Positions 47,971 through 62,200 of a DNA stretch of 64,000 bases are shown piece by piece. Both the position numbers and the translations under genes were made by a program. The DNA comes from Periplaneta americana. Its lineage: Eukaryota; Arthropoda; Insecta; Blattodea; Blattidae. Position 1 is the first letter of the stretch, and every line of letters begins with the position of its first letter. The DNA is taken from NCBI RefSeq assembly GCF_040183065.1, contig NC_091131.1, positions 11,792,300-11,856,299 of the forward strand. Direction: 5' to 3'. The notes under the pieces were generated by a model that saw only the letters and a program-made list of their open reading frames with translations, did no database searches and was not told the DNA's origin.

Positions 47971-48418
47971 TGTACACTGCAAGTGGGCAAGCACCCGGTG
48001 GCAGTGGTACAAACAATATAAACAATACACAATAAAATGATAAGCAATACACAATACAATTAAAATACACAATAGAATTATACACAATAGTTACAATTAA
48101 TAATAATACGTAAAATGACTTAATTAATAAGTGAACCTAATTTTACATTTCAATCCATATATATTTAGGCCCTACATAAGTTTCATATTGGTACCGATAA
48201 TAATCTTTCACTTTACTGTGATCTCACTCACTGTACTGGCACTATGACACATTTCACTGGCATTTTAAAACACATTTCACTGACACTATGTAACACATTT
48301 CACTGACACTATTTAACACATTTCACTGACACTATAGAACACATTTCATTTACACTATAAATTATCACTGATAGGAACTATTCACTGCACTGTAAAACCA
48401 TAACTTGACTGACTCACC
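47971..48418 (-). mobile_element. 3' UTR of the same LINE family, reverse
   Basis: In reverse it matches 15840-16270, including CACTGCAAGTGGGCAAGCACC-type sequence and the tandem TTTCACTGACACTAT block. No coding part remains. Confidence 0.82.
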
Positions 48419-48420
48419 AC

Positions 48421-49090
48421 ATAATAGACAACATCATAAGAAAGACACAACAAAAACTTAACAAACACAAAGACACACAAAACACATGAAATACATCACA
48501 CTAACATATGAAAACAAAAGCACACATAAGATCGCATCTTCATTCAGAAAACAGAAATACAACATAACACACAGAAAAGAAAACACACTACAAAGACATC
48601 TCAACACACAAAAAACACAAACAAATAAATACGACCACACAGGTGTATACAAACTCACATGCAATAGTTACGACAAGTTCTACATAGGACAGACAGGCAG
48701 ATCATTCCAAACTCGCTACAAAGAACACATTAAAGCTATAACCAGAGGACACAATACATCTACACACGCCAATCACATAACCAATGCCAATCATACATAC
48801 AATAACATAAATACGGACATGGAAATCCTACACACACAACCCAAGAACCAAACACTCAACACACTAGAACAATACGAAATATACAAACACACTAAAACAC
48901 ACCCCGATCAAATCCTCAACACACAGATCAATTTCAGTACACACACACTAATCGACTCCACACTTAAACACCTTCCAACAATCAAACACACCCTCCTAAC
49001 AGGCAGAGAAGTCCAAGATGACGCCGCGATCTAGTAGGCTCTGATGATGGTGCGTGAAGCACTGAAACAGCTGTAAGCCGGACAAATATT
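48421..49090 (+). pseudogene. Penelope-like retroelement, GIY-YIG endonuclease and 3' end
   Basis: The frame 48486-49034 (182 residues) ends in a GIY-YIG nuclease: GVYKLTCNSYDKFYIGQTGR with the catalytic arginine in FQTRYKEH, followed by the family tail (NTQINFSTHTLIDSTLKHLP, GREVQDDAAI). C-terminal GIY-YIG next to an RT is the signature of Penelope-like elements. Only the linker after the RT is present; the RT itself is lost by 5' truncation. The frame has no stops. A hammerhead-like motif follows at 49041-49067. Confidence 0.88.
49036..49080 (+). ncRNA. Hammerhead ribozyme-like motif of the Penelope element
   Basis: CTGATGA (49041-49047), a stem GGTGC/GCACT with loop GTGAA, and GAAA (49064-49067) followed by CAGCTGT match the conserved hammerhead core and stems II and III. 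Penelope-like elements are known to carry hammerhead motifs in their terminal repeats. The 5' part of the fold (stem III partner and cleavage site) is not obvious in this truncated copy, so activity is doubtful. Confidence 0.55.
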
Positions 49091-49139
49091 TCATATTTAA
49101 CACTAGTAAGTCCACTAGTTCATCAATTAATTGTTTGTA

Positions 49140-49925
49140 TATCTCACTCATTTGTTTCACATCTTTTGTTTTCTATCGTTGCCTGGCAACCTGGATTATT
49201 GTTGCCAGTTGTTTATAGAATGCAAATACAGTTTATTTTGGGTAAGTTTCTAATTTCATTAATTAAATTTACGAAATTAAATGTTCAAAATGCGCTCCAT
49301 TGTTGGCTAGACAGTAATACAGCCTATTTCGGAACACATCTACATAACCTTGCCATAGTATCAAAACCATAGGCTACATAAAAAACGTAAATCCAAAGTT
49401 CACCTTTTATTATCCCTATTCTCTTTTAAGTTTTTAAAGAATAGGCATACTGTATGAACCGTTTTATTTATAAGAAAGGGTCATTTTTCGTAATAGTTCA
49501 GTTAAACTAAATGACCATTTTTGGAGATATGAGGTATCTTCTTAGCCATCGATCTGTTCTACGCTTTTCATAACAATTCGGTTCCTTCGTAATGTTGAGA
49601 AATTATAATATTACTCTTTACAGTTTTCTTAACTACAGTGTTCGGGAAAATCTGGTAAAAAGAAGAAATATTTCAGAAACTTCTGAATTTATTTTATTGA
49701 TATTTACACGTTTAGAAAGAGAAACTAAAAAAGTTTTGTTTACACTGTAGTACATCTCGATATGAGTGTCATTTATGGTAGGCCTATCTTGTAGCTATAA
49801 ATTTTCGGGTGAATCAAACAACTGTTTTAAAAATTTATTTTCCTGAAAATAGACAAACTTTATATATATCTGCTTTGCAAGATCTAATCCAGACAAAATA
49901 TTAGTTAACTGTCAAACTTTGTGAA
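49140..49925. other. Intergenic, nothing recognised
   Basis: AT-rich, no element ends found. Confidence 0.35.
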
Positions 49926-49926
49926 C

Positions 49927-49959
<33 letters not shown>

Positions 49960-49963
<4 letters not shown>

Positions 49964-50229
49964 CTTACTTACTTACTTACTTACTGGCTTTTAAGGAACC
50001 CGTAGGTTCATTGCCGCCCTCACATAAGCCCGCCATTGGTCCCTATCCTGAGCAAGATTAATCCAGTCTCTACCATCATATCCTACCGCCCTCAAATCCA
50101 TTTTAATATTATCTTCCCATCTACGTCTCGGCCTCCCCAAAGGTCTTTTTCCCTCCGGCCTCCCAACTAACACTCTATATGCATTTCTGGATTCGCCCAT
50201 ACGTGCTACATGTCCTGCCCATCTCAAAC
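49960..50229 (-). pseudogene. RTE-like LINE 3' fragment, copy 3
   Basis: Only the last ~270 bp remain, encoding [31 protein letters not shown] and AAMNLRVP. An (ACTT)n tail and an (AAT)n run follow the 3' end (49929-49984). At 50229 it abuts an unrelated repeat. Confidence 0.88.
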
Positions 50230-50437
50230 TGAGGCTTACTGTTAGGTTTCGTAACAAGCTGTTTTTTTACGGTGATGGGTTGTTAGCCCTTCGCCCAACC
50301 CCCAAACTGGAGGACCATCCCTTATCGGCTGTCCACGACTGCTTATTCTATATTCGCAGCTACCCTCCGTATCTGGAGGCCGTCTCCTCTATCCGCAACC
50401 TGAGGACGCGCCATGCCGTGGTGATAGGGACCCACAA
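50230..50437. repeat. Dispersed GC-richer repeat ending in (ATA)n
   Basis: GTTAGGTTTCGTAACAAGC to TGGTGATAGGGACCCACAAT, followed by (ATA)n at 50439-50498. I recall similar segments dispersed in insect genomes but do not know their class. It abuts the truncated RTE-like LINE at 50229. Confidence 0.5.
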
Positions 50438-50440
50438 TAC

Positions 50441-50498
<58 letters not shown>

Positions 50499-50880
50499 TA
50501 GTTAATCTAAATACGAGGATTATTTCATGTCATGGCGGCTATCGAAATATATATTTTTTTCGAGCACAATTATCAATTTTGATGTGCCTATGTTAAAATG
50601 ATGGAAGCTTGTGAAATTGCTGACACAGGAGAAAGTGTTTGTACATAATTTATTTGACATAAATTTATATAAAATAGCAGTTTCATTATTTAATGTGGGA
50701 AATGTATCAGAAAGCATGTGTTATTTACGTTATACAGATTTATTATATTGTCGTTTTACAAAACTTACCTGTAATGAAGTAAAAATAAACTGTCTTTTGA
50801 CGAAACATATTTATGACTGTTGTATCATGAATTATGATATCTATTAGTAGATGTCACAATCTAATATACGATTTACGTAA

Positions 50881-51029
50881 TTATGAAAACATTTCTTTTT
50901 CGGAAACTTTGCTCAAAATGGTATTGGCTATATTACGGAAGATGGATCCTAGTGTCTCTTCTATTGCAGGCCTCAATTCTTCAAAGAATTCTCTTCCGTT
51001 ATCGTTGATGATCTTGTTGGTTGTTTCTC
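50881..51029 (-). CDS. gene B exon 6: C-terminus and stop
   Basis: The 149-bp terminal exon (acceptor TATGTCCAG) completes a glycine codon from exon 5, giving LGETTNKIINDNGREFFEEL, then RPAIEET and a closing helix ending KEMFS, with TAA at 50883-50881. It is two codons shorter than the gene A equivalent. Confidence 0.93.
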
Positions 51030-54000
51030 CTGGACATAAAAATTAAGTGTATGTAGCAGGGAATTAATTTTGAGCTCTTGACATATAAACATAACCTGAA
51101 CTAGGCTATTTGCCGTCTTGGAATTAGTGCTGTAAGCTATAACTAGATCAATTGAAGATTAAAAAAAAACATAGTCCAAAATATATAAATTTTTAGAGAA
51201 ACAAAAAACTGTGTCATGGGTGGTGTTAACACTTCAAGTATGAAATTCATCATGTCATTTCTTAACGTGTTATAGACACTTAGGAAAACTGAAGTACATT
51301 TATAACTCAAACTAGCCGTACCCGTGCGCTCCGCTGCACCCGTTAGAAATAAATATAAAGTAATTACATAATTAAAATAGGACATTTGATCCAGGGAACA
51401 TTCGTGTTTGATAGAAGGATAAATCGTTTAATATGTTACTTAATTTAAATTGCATCCAAATAATTAAAATGCGATCATTTTGGTCCAGAGACACTCATTT
51501 GGTGCAATGACAATTCCTTTAACATGTTTCTTAATTTTTATTACATGCAACCATAGCTTAATGAAGATTGACATCATTTAGATTTAATGTGTATATTTTA
51601 TTTTACTTGTTATAGGTTTCCATTGAATTATGGTAATAACTTAATTTTAACCCTGGTATTCTACGTTTTCAGTAAATGGCGTTTGGCTCACTATGGTTCT
51701 GAACTCTTCAAATAAATTATATTATATTATATTATATTATATTATATTATATTATATTATATTATATTATATTATATTATATTATATTATATCAGAAGTT
51801 ACTGTAATAACATTATAGCATTATGTCCATCTAGAGAAACTACACTTTCCAATGGTGAAATAATAATATACAAATCGGTTAATTTAGCTTCCGTATTACT
51901 TCATACAAACACAGAAACATTCTCTGTAGGCTATCTTTCATAGCTTTCGATTGTTGCTGTCCAAAGCCCCTTATAGACGAAGTCATTTGTTTTTTAATTA
52001 ATTACACGGCCTTAGATGGCAGTTATTTTAATTTTAAAACTCATTATCTCATTAAATATCAGTCCTATCAAACTTTTTCAAGGAATAAACCTCATCGCAA
52101 ATTATTTTTAAAGAAACTTTTGATATGTAACATTTTTCACAAAAATCAATAATAAGCGAGATATTTCGATTTATTTAATTCAGGCCCCCTTACAACCCCC
52201 CTTTTAAATAATTTATTTTGAATGCCATATAGCCGAAAATCTAAGTTACAACGAACTTAATTTATATTCCAATTTTCATCGAAATCCGTTCAGCCATTAT
52301 CGCATGAAAAGGTAACAAACATACAGACAGACAGACATACAAAAAAAATGTCAAAAAAGCGATTTTCGGTTTCAGGGTGGTTAATTATATATGTTAGGAC
52401 CAATTATTTTTGGAAAATCGAAAATTACCAGAAAAATTTCGGCTACAGATTTATTATTAGTATAGATTGCCTCATAGAAATATATGTGTAAATGTAGGCA
52501 ATTGTGGACAATGAATGTTTTAAGAAAACATACTCAGTTGTGGCTGAAGTGTGTTTCTCCTTTAATCTTCTTTTTCTTTATTATATTCTGTTTCTCCTCC
52601 TTTCGTTGCTTACGTTTCTTCCATAGGGTTACTTCTGCACCTAAAGATACTCCATAACTAATACTATAATACTATACTGTTATTCCCGGCGTGACTCCTC
52701 CTCTTTGCTTACGTCTTAGGAAGTGAAGGCTCTATAAAGTCTAGGTAGGTAGTATCGTTCGCCATTTGTTTTTTCGTTGCCGAGCTACCGTACGAGGAAT
52801 CTATTTGCCACACCGTTAAACATTATCATGTCGTAGCTCCTATGATTATAAATCAAACGCACTGTAATTCAGCAAATAACTGCGCGGCAAATAACGTCCT
52901 CGTGTGCTTTCTGCGAACGCCAATGAAAGAGCCAAAATGGCGGGCGTTTATATATTAAATATTTATCCAGTCTTAGGAAATGCTTTACATCTTCATCAGC
53001 GAATCACAAGACGCACACGTTTAAATCTAGCCGACCTGCAACGTGATTGGCTGCCAGAAATTAGAGCGACGGGACTATACAACAATTCACATGCTAACGT
53101 ATTTTTCTCTGAGGTGGCTTTTGCCGCGTACGTAAGAAGCAGTACTGCCAATCTACTAGTTTAAAATTGTATGGATAAATGTTTCAAGATGATTCTGAAT
53201 GGGATATTTGTAAATGCTACCATAGTCCTGGACAATGACTGTTTTCACAAAAAAAGTCTTTGGACTGTGGTTGTTTTTATGAAAACCATTGAAAATTTCC
53301 ACTCCTGTAACATAGGTCTATGGCGTTTTTTTCCCTAACAAATAATTCAGTAGATGGCCGCTACAATACGTTCACCACATGCTTAATTTCTCAAATTTGC
53401 ATTTTTTGGTCTATGCTTTTTTTTTTAAAAACCCTTCAATTTCAAAATATTTAACTTACCAAGAACTTTATCTCCATTAAACAAATTGTCGAAGTTGACG
53501 TTGAAGTGATTAGTGTTGACTAAGTTGACTGTGAACACTGTTACGTTCCAGTGGGTTTCGCCATCAATTTTCTGAGGTTCAGCCTTCAGGTCCATCTGTA
53601 CCTCGACGTCAGCTGTGTTAAACATGAAAAATAACAATGTGTTAAAATTGAGAAACAATAACCATTCAGTAGCTAATTATTGTTGTTTAGTCAACTGTCC
53701 GAAGACACGGTTTGAACCTCATAAGTGACACCAATAAGGCATCAATCATGAGGCGACTAAGCCAAGAGATAATGGGGAAGTTGGGCAGTTCCTGGATTTT
53801 AAGGAACCCGGAGGTTCATTGCCGCCCTCACATAAACCCGCCATTGGTCCCTATCCTGAGCAAGATTAATCCAGTCTCCACCATCATATCCCACCTCCCT
53901 CAAATTCATTTTAATATTATCTTCCCATTTACGTCTCGGCCGCCCTAAAGGTCTTTTTCCCTCCGGCCTCCCAACTAACACTCTATATGGATTTCTGGAT

Positions 54001-54325
54001 TCACCCATACGTGATACATGCCCTGCCCATCTCAAACGTCTGGATTTAATGTTCCTAATTATGTCAGGTGAAGAATGCAATGCGTGCAGTTCTGCGTTGT
54101 GTAACTTACTCCATTCTCCTGTAACTTCATGCCTCTTAGCCCCAAATATTTTCCTAAGAACTTTATTCTCAAACACCCTTAATCTCTTTTCCTCTCTCAG
54201 AGTGAGAGTCCAAGTTTCACAGCCATACAGAACAACCGGTAATATAATTGTTTTATAAATTCTGACTTTCAGATTTTTTGACAGCAGACTAGATGACAAA
54301 AGCTTCTCAACCGAATAATAACAAG

Positions 54326-54378
<53 letters not shown>

Positions 54379-57029
54379 TTTTTAAGTTTGGCGATTTGTT
54401 AAGATTTTAATGCGTGTCTTTAGTCAGGCAATGTAATTTACAGGACGCTATGGTTATTACTGCGTATTTTGAGCATGTTACAAGTCGACAATAATAATTG
54501 TTAATACAAAGAATATAAAATGGTGGTGATGAAATCTGACATAAGAGTGATTATGAAGCTGCTGTCGCGGCTAGAAAACAATTTGTAATCGAGGGTGATG
54601 GTGTCGTTAGTGAACGTGTAGCACAACGATGGTTCCAGCTTTTCAGTAATGGAGAAGGAGACATTGAAGGTTTATAACGGCCTGGAAGATCTAAGGTATT
54701 GCGTATTGAGAGTACTCGCAGTTTTGGAAAAAAAGCGACAAAAGGTACTCGTAGATTGTCAGAAGAACTTGGTACTTCCAAATATACAATACAACGCCAT
54801 ATTAAGACGCATCGAAATTCATACAGAAATTTTAAGTCTATACTTCATGAATTGACACCTGAACAGGCTCAACGCATAGTGGATATCTGTCGCCAGCTTA
54901 TACTTAATCCCATGGATGATATATTTATCAGGAGAAATGTCACATATAATGAAAAATGGATATCGCAGCCCTGACATCTCAAAACAGTGGTTCGATCTCC
55001 GTCAACCTGCCAAAATCGTCGTTAAACAAAATTGATTCGCTCCTAAAGTAATGTTATATGACTGATAAAATGTTGAAGGTTTGAATCACTGGGAGTTTTT
55101 TTCGAAATGAACGTGCAGTCGATTTGTATCTTTCTTCTCAGCAGCTGGAACCAGTTCCTGAAGTTCTTAGAGAGAACTACCAGACATCAGTTAATCGGAA
55201 TAGAATCCTCTTGTAACAGGACAATACGAGAAACCATAACACTCGAAAAACTATGGGAAAAATCCAGGAATTGAGAAAAACCGAACTGTTACCACACCCG
55301 GAATATAGTTCTGATTGTGTACCTTCAGGTTACCATCTGTTTCGATTCATGACCTACTTCCTGCGTGAAAGAAATTTCCAAAACTTGGAAGTCGTTGGAA
55401 TGAGTATCACCGTATTCTTCGTATCAAAAACCAGAAACTGGCACCGTCACAGGATAACAAACCTCGCTGGAAGGTGGCTCAAGACCATGGAATTTAATGA
55501 CCTTTATTGTCGGACCATCGGATCTGTACCCCTTCAGCGCTGTCGTCGTTCTTGGAAAAGTTAACGCCTGTACTCACTCCATTCCACCCGCTTTCCTCCC
55601 ACCACGTTAAACAGCAGGCCACGAACCTTGCCGAATAGCGATGTTGCCAAACTTCCATCAAACTGTGTCATAAGTAACTGGTTCTCCATGCTACAATATT
55701 ATTTCTTTCAATCAAAATACATCTTGTATTTATACATTTTTTAAACCTACATCCCATGTCTCGAATCACTTTCCGTAGTTTTTCTCTCCAACCTTGGAAA
55801 TTATTACTTCTCTCGCAAGCTTCAGTAATTTCATCAATGTTGAAACTTCTTTCTGAACGGTATAAAATTCTTGTATCTTTCTTCTTAAAATACATCGGTT
55901 CATATCATCTACAATAATTAAAAGTTCCCTTGGTCTGTTCTTCCCCGGTGATTCTAGCTTTTCATCTCCTGCACAGACTCCCTCTCTCCTGAGTTTCTTT
56001 ATTAGGAGTTCTGACCTGTCTACATAAATTACATAAAATGTTGTATTATTAGTATTAGTTAAGTAAGCAATTTTAATACATAATCAATTGAAATGAAATA
56101 AGCCTCACCAGTTATATCAGCTGCTCTTTTCGTTGCCTGATTTATAGGAAACAGATATTGACCTGTTTGTTTCTCTTCATCGCAAAATGCTATTACGTAC
56201 TTGCTTAATAATATTTCTTTCGCCACTCCGTGCTACAGTATTCATGTTGAGTTGACAACACTGGACTGCAAGTGCAAATATTGTAAACTGTCCCGCAAGA
56301 AGGCCAAAATTGTGAGTAGTGGGGGACAGAAAAGGAGAGAGATAGAAAAGAGAGATATAAGAATGCAGGGTGGGTAATCAATTACCCAGGCTGAGAAGGA
56401 TTTAGAGTTCAGTTCGCATATCTTACGGGGGCACAGATCCGATGGTCCGACTATACTTGGAGCATTAGATCAGTTTCTCGTCACAACACACTTCAACTAA
56501 ATGTTGCTCCAACACCGATGTTACTTCTGAGACAGTATTAATAATGATATTAATGAGAAATTGCATTACACTAATAGCCTACCGACAATAATTATTCTTG
56601 AAGTACAGCAGCGTGGGGAAAAACAATTTATAAACAAAACAAGTTAAAATAAATGTGCAATAATTTAATATCATATTATTCAAATGTAAGTGCATCAAAT
56701 GTTTCGAAAATGAGATACCAAGTGTGTTCAGATGGAAAAATGGGTGCAGACATATCGATCAAGTCCGATGGACCAGATCTTGCAGAAGCTGTTAGTCGTG
56801 AATATCGATATGTAATTCCACTTCATATTCAATACTACTGCGAGGAATTGGGATTTATACATTCCAAAGTATTCTATGATACGTACTTAGGTTTGCAGTT
56901 GCTTTGCCTTCTCCCTTCAATGCCAGCAACAGGAACTTTCCGTCCATTACATAGTTCGTGTGAAGAATGATTTCTGGTAGCAGAGCGTCTGCTTTCACGT
57001 GTTTGTTGTCAAGATCAGACCTGTCACAA

Positions 57030-57086
<57 letters not shown>

Positions 57087-59173
57087 CGGTAGTAATAATA
57101 CCGTAAACGGGTATACTTTATACTTTGCATCACTTTTTATAGATGGTAATGTATTGTATTGTACAGGAACATCATTTTATTTTTACTTCAATTTTTATTG
57201 TACCTGAGTTTTTGAATGTACTTCACTCCCACCCCTTCTACTAATGAAGTTCAACCGTCCTCCACACAGATCCAAGACCGCATATACAATCATAGTAGTC
57301 TTACGGTCACAATACGTTCCAAAAATCTGTTCGCGTTTTCCAATGATGAAAGAGCTTTCAATATTGCATCATTTTCGCACAGGTACTGTCGTCCATTTAC
57401 GTACGTTGCATTCCGGTTTTCCCCACCAGCTTCTATTCGCCTCTCTGTAAAGGCTAGTGGCTGGGCTGTCTTAGCTCTTTTCTGAGAACATTCATTTCTG
57501 TTAGGAATTGGACATCTACAAAATATTATACCCATACAACTGTTTAAAATAACTTAAATAAAAGGGTCTCGTTAAGTAATTAACTGTCACGTGATTTCCC
57601 TCCTTTCTACGATCCTGCGACATAACCATTTGGACGGACAGTAGATAGCATGTGTGAGTAGTTTTATCTTTTCGGATAGAGCAGAAGTGAAGATTGAATT
57701 TACAGTACGTAAGGTACGCTTTTACAGAGTAGGTACAGAATTATTTCAAATGAGTTACTAGTACTGTACGAAGGACGAAACTGGTAATTGGAATTACACA
57801 CATTAGAATTGAAGCCTGTATCGAAATGAACGGTCACCATTTTGAAAAATATGTTTAAATATCCATATTATGATTATTTTTCAATTTAACTTGATTCTGT
57901 ATAGTGTACGCTAATGTGTTATAGACAGTATAATATACACAGCATAATGAATACGTCCGTATGGATAGCTCATTTCGTGAGTAAAAACACTCATTGTTAA
58001 TACTGTACTGTATTCTGATTAAACAAAAACCTAATGAAAATTATCAAACTCAAAAGCGTGATATTTCCTAGTTTACGTAAATGGATGAACTATTTTTCTT
58101 CCTTCCTATACCTAGTAAAGTGATTTGTTTGTATATTACGCCATCGAACTCAAGTCGTGAAAGGGGGTAGCAACCGTTGATCCAAAGGTATAGCCAGGTT
58201 AATATCGGAAATGTTAGTAAAAATAAAATGATGTCCCTGTATTTATTAACAGTCCATGGTATTCGTACATTGCTTTACAGCTAGAATATGGAACAAGTCA
58301 AAAAACTTAATACTATTATAAAGTCTTAATTTATAGTCACAGTCTAGATGAAATATATATGTAGACGAGATTTACAATATACTCTACTAGTACAACACAA
58401 AGTTTTAGTTTCAATTTCATGAAGTGTTATTGAATGTCATGAATTCACCTACAGAATAGAAGGCGTGAGAAATTAGGTACTTCTTTAATTTGGCCCTAAA
58501 TAATCTTATGTTTTGAGTTTCGCTTTTTATATCGATAGGGAGGCTATTAAAAATTTTTACTGCCATATAACGCACTCCTTATTGATAGCACGATAGACTT
58601 GCCGATGGAGTATGAAAGTCATTTTTTTATGTGTATTTATGCTATGAACTGTTGAATTAGTTACAAAGTTTTCACGATTACATACGAGGAAGATTATTAA
58701 TGAAAAGATATACTGACAAGCCATGGGTACTATTTGTAGTTTTTTTAAAATAGTCCTACACGATTCCCTAGATTGGCGCCTACTATTATTCTAATTGCTC
58801 TTTTTTGTAATAGAAATATACTGTTACTATCTGTGGAATTTCCCCAGAACATTATTCCAAAACTCATTATCGAATGGAAGTATGCAAACTATATTGTTTT
58901 TAATGTATTGATATTTACTATCTTTTGCATAGCTCTAATAGCAAAACAAGCTGAATTTAGTTTGGGGGTGATTTCTTTAATACGATTTTTCCAATTTAAC
59001 ACATTATCGATTTTTAAGCCAAGATATTTTATTGTTGTTGTTTCTAATAGGGAACTATTGTTAATTATTGCGCTAGAAATTTGCGACGTTGAATTTGCAC
59101 AGGATTTAAATTGAATTATGCTAGTTTTGTTACAATTTAATACCAATTTATTGACTGAGAACCAGTCACACCC

Positions 59174-59241
<68 letters not shown>

Positions 59242-62200
59242 ACACTGTTAAAAAGTGGATACCACTTTTCAAATTACAAAGAAGCATCTTAGGAGTGACC
59301 GCTAGTTTAGTAGGAATGCATAGAGTCCTGCACAACGACCCAGTCCATGGTCTGCTTCCGCACTGCACCGCACTGGGCGTCACAGTCTCACATGGAACAA
59401 GCCCGTGACGTCACCGCTCTGCACGGATAGGGCTGCTTGCGTAACGGTTTTGTACGGTGGCTGGTATCAAGGCATCGAGCCCAAGTCTCCTCTTCTATCA
59501 GTTACTTATTGAGTTTGCGCGGGCTCATGCTTGTGTATGCGGTTCGATCAACGATCAGCTACTGTTTCAAAAGTTTTTGTTTTAGTTTTTCATTTCTGTT
59601 TCTCAAGATGAGTCCAAATAATGGTGCATCGCAAAGAAAATAAGCGTCTGTGATTAATGTTTTCTGGTAGACTGGTAGAATGGTAGACCACGGCATCTCA
59701 GCCCGGGAAACCTTAATCACAAACACCGACCGTGGAAGCACACATTCTAAAATACAGGGACATCATTTTATTTTTACTAACATTTTTACTATTAACCTGC
59801 TTATACCTTTAGAGAACCGGAAACACAGATTGCTACCCCCTTCCACGACTGTAGTTCGATGATACTGGCCTAAAACACAAACAAATCACTCTACTAGATA
59901 CAGGAGGGTAGAAAAGTAGTTCATCCATTTACGTAAACTAGGAAATATCGCGATTTTGAGTTCGATAATTTTCATTAGGTTTTTGTTTAATCTTAATACA
60001 GTACAGTATTAACAATGAGTGTTCTTACTCACGAACTGAGTTAGCCATGCGAACGTATTCATTATGCAGTGTATATTATACTGTCTACAGCACATTAGCA
60101 TACAATATAGAGAATGAAGTTAAATTGAAAAATAATCATAATATGGATATTTAAACACATTTTTGAAAATGGTGGCCGTTCATTTCGATACAGGCTTCAG
60201 TTGTAATGTGCATATTATCGCACTATAGACTATTTTACGTAATTCCAGTTACCAGTTTCCTCCTTCGTACTAGTAACTCATGTTGAAATAATTCTGTACC
60301 TATTCTATAAAAGAGTACCTTACGTACTATAAATTCAATCTTCACTTCTGCCTGATAAAACTACTCAGACATGCTATCTACTGTCCGTCCAAGTGGTTAC
60401 GTCGCAGCGTCGTAGAAAGGGAGGAAATCACGTGACAGTTAATTACTTAACGAGGCCCTTTTATTTAAGTTATTTTAAACAATTGTAGGTGTATAATATT
60501 ACGTAGACGTCTAATTCTTGTTGAAATTAATGTTCTCCGAAATAAGCTAAGACAGCCCAGCCACTAGCCTTTACAGAGAGGCGAATAGAAGCAGGTGGGG
60601 GAAACCGGGATGCGACGTAGGCAAATGGAAAATGATGCAATATTGAAAGCTCTTTCGTCACGCGAACATATTTTTGGAATGTACTGTTCACAATGACCGT
60701 AAGGCTACTATGTCTGTATATGCTGTCTTGGATCTGTGTGGAGGACGGTTGAACTTCATTAGTAGAAACATTGAAAAACTCAGGTACAATAAAAATTGAA
60801 GTTAAAATAAAATGATGTCCCTGTATAATCCCTCGAGAGAAAAAGTAGTGAAAGATGGAAATTTAAAAAGTATTTTGTCCGGTGTGCAGGGAACCGTATG
60901 CTCATACCAAATGCGAAGCGAAAGCACAACCAATGCGTGCAAGCGGAAATAAGCTAAGACAGCCCAGTCGTTAAATAAACCATAATTTTATTTTTTTCCA
61001 TGTAAACTGCATAATCATTTAGATAGTGATGCAAAGTAACCCTTATGGACTCCTCTATTTGGCAATGGCTGGAGCAGTAATATTTGCTTATTTTTTGTGT
61101 GATACAAAGTATCCCCAAAATCTTAAACACACAAGATCAAGCAGAAATCACATAAAAATACTCCAAACGAAAGGAATTTAGCAGTAAAAAATGAATATTT
61201 TTATAATCTCCATTAAATGTAATATAAGAAATTTCATTATTTACCTCAAAATATGCACACACAACAACGATGCAGATGAAAATTTAATACTACTGACTCG
61301 AAGATATTTTGTTACACCAAAGAACACGGTGTAGGAAGTGGAGCAAAATGGAGGGAATGTCTATGAAAATGTATCAATCAATGCTTTGATGTTCCATTTA
61401 TGGGACAATAACAAACCTGCTTGACTTTATTTAGAATCTTGTGCAGCAGATGGTGTTAAAATGTTTCTTACAACCGATGCAAAGTAACCCCTGAAGGTGA
61501 GAGTATACCCGTTTTACGGTAATAATAAAATTAATTTATTGTTAGAACAAGGTACATATTTTTATATAAGATATCTCTCTAGCACCCAGAAAGAGTACAG
61601 TACATACTATACTCGTGCTCAGGGGACATTCCACAAAATATTATCATAAACATTTTATTGATCAGTTAATACTACATTATGCAAAGTGCCTATAATGGTA
61701 GGTAGTAATAAAGACGCGAGTATGTTTATGAAACGAGCGCAAGCGAGTTTCATAATTTTCATACGAGCGTCTTAATTACCATTATAGTCAAGTTTCATGC
61801 GACTTTTTATGCTCGACCATATTTCTAGCTTGAAATTATTCACAAGTATTCATGTTATTCTTATCTGACTGAGGAGCGGAACTGACTTTGTGCAATACCT
61901 CGTAAATTGTGAGATGTGCGCAGACGCGAAAGTATTGATTTTTTCCGAGAAACAGATGTCGACATTGACCTTGACATTGAAAAACGAGAGGACAAATTGA
62001 ATTTATTTAAATATTAACGCTAATTATTATAGTAACAGAACTGACTTTATTTCAAATATAGGTGATTTATTGATTTATTGTTGTCTTTCGATTGCATATC
62101 CGAGAATAATCGATACTTGCGCTTTCATATTGCTGCAATGGTATTTTCTGATTGGTGGAACACCTGAACTTTAATGAATAGGTGTACTTTAATGAGGTCC

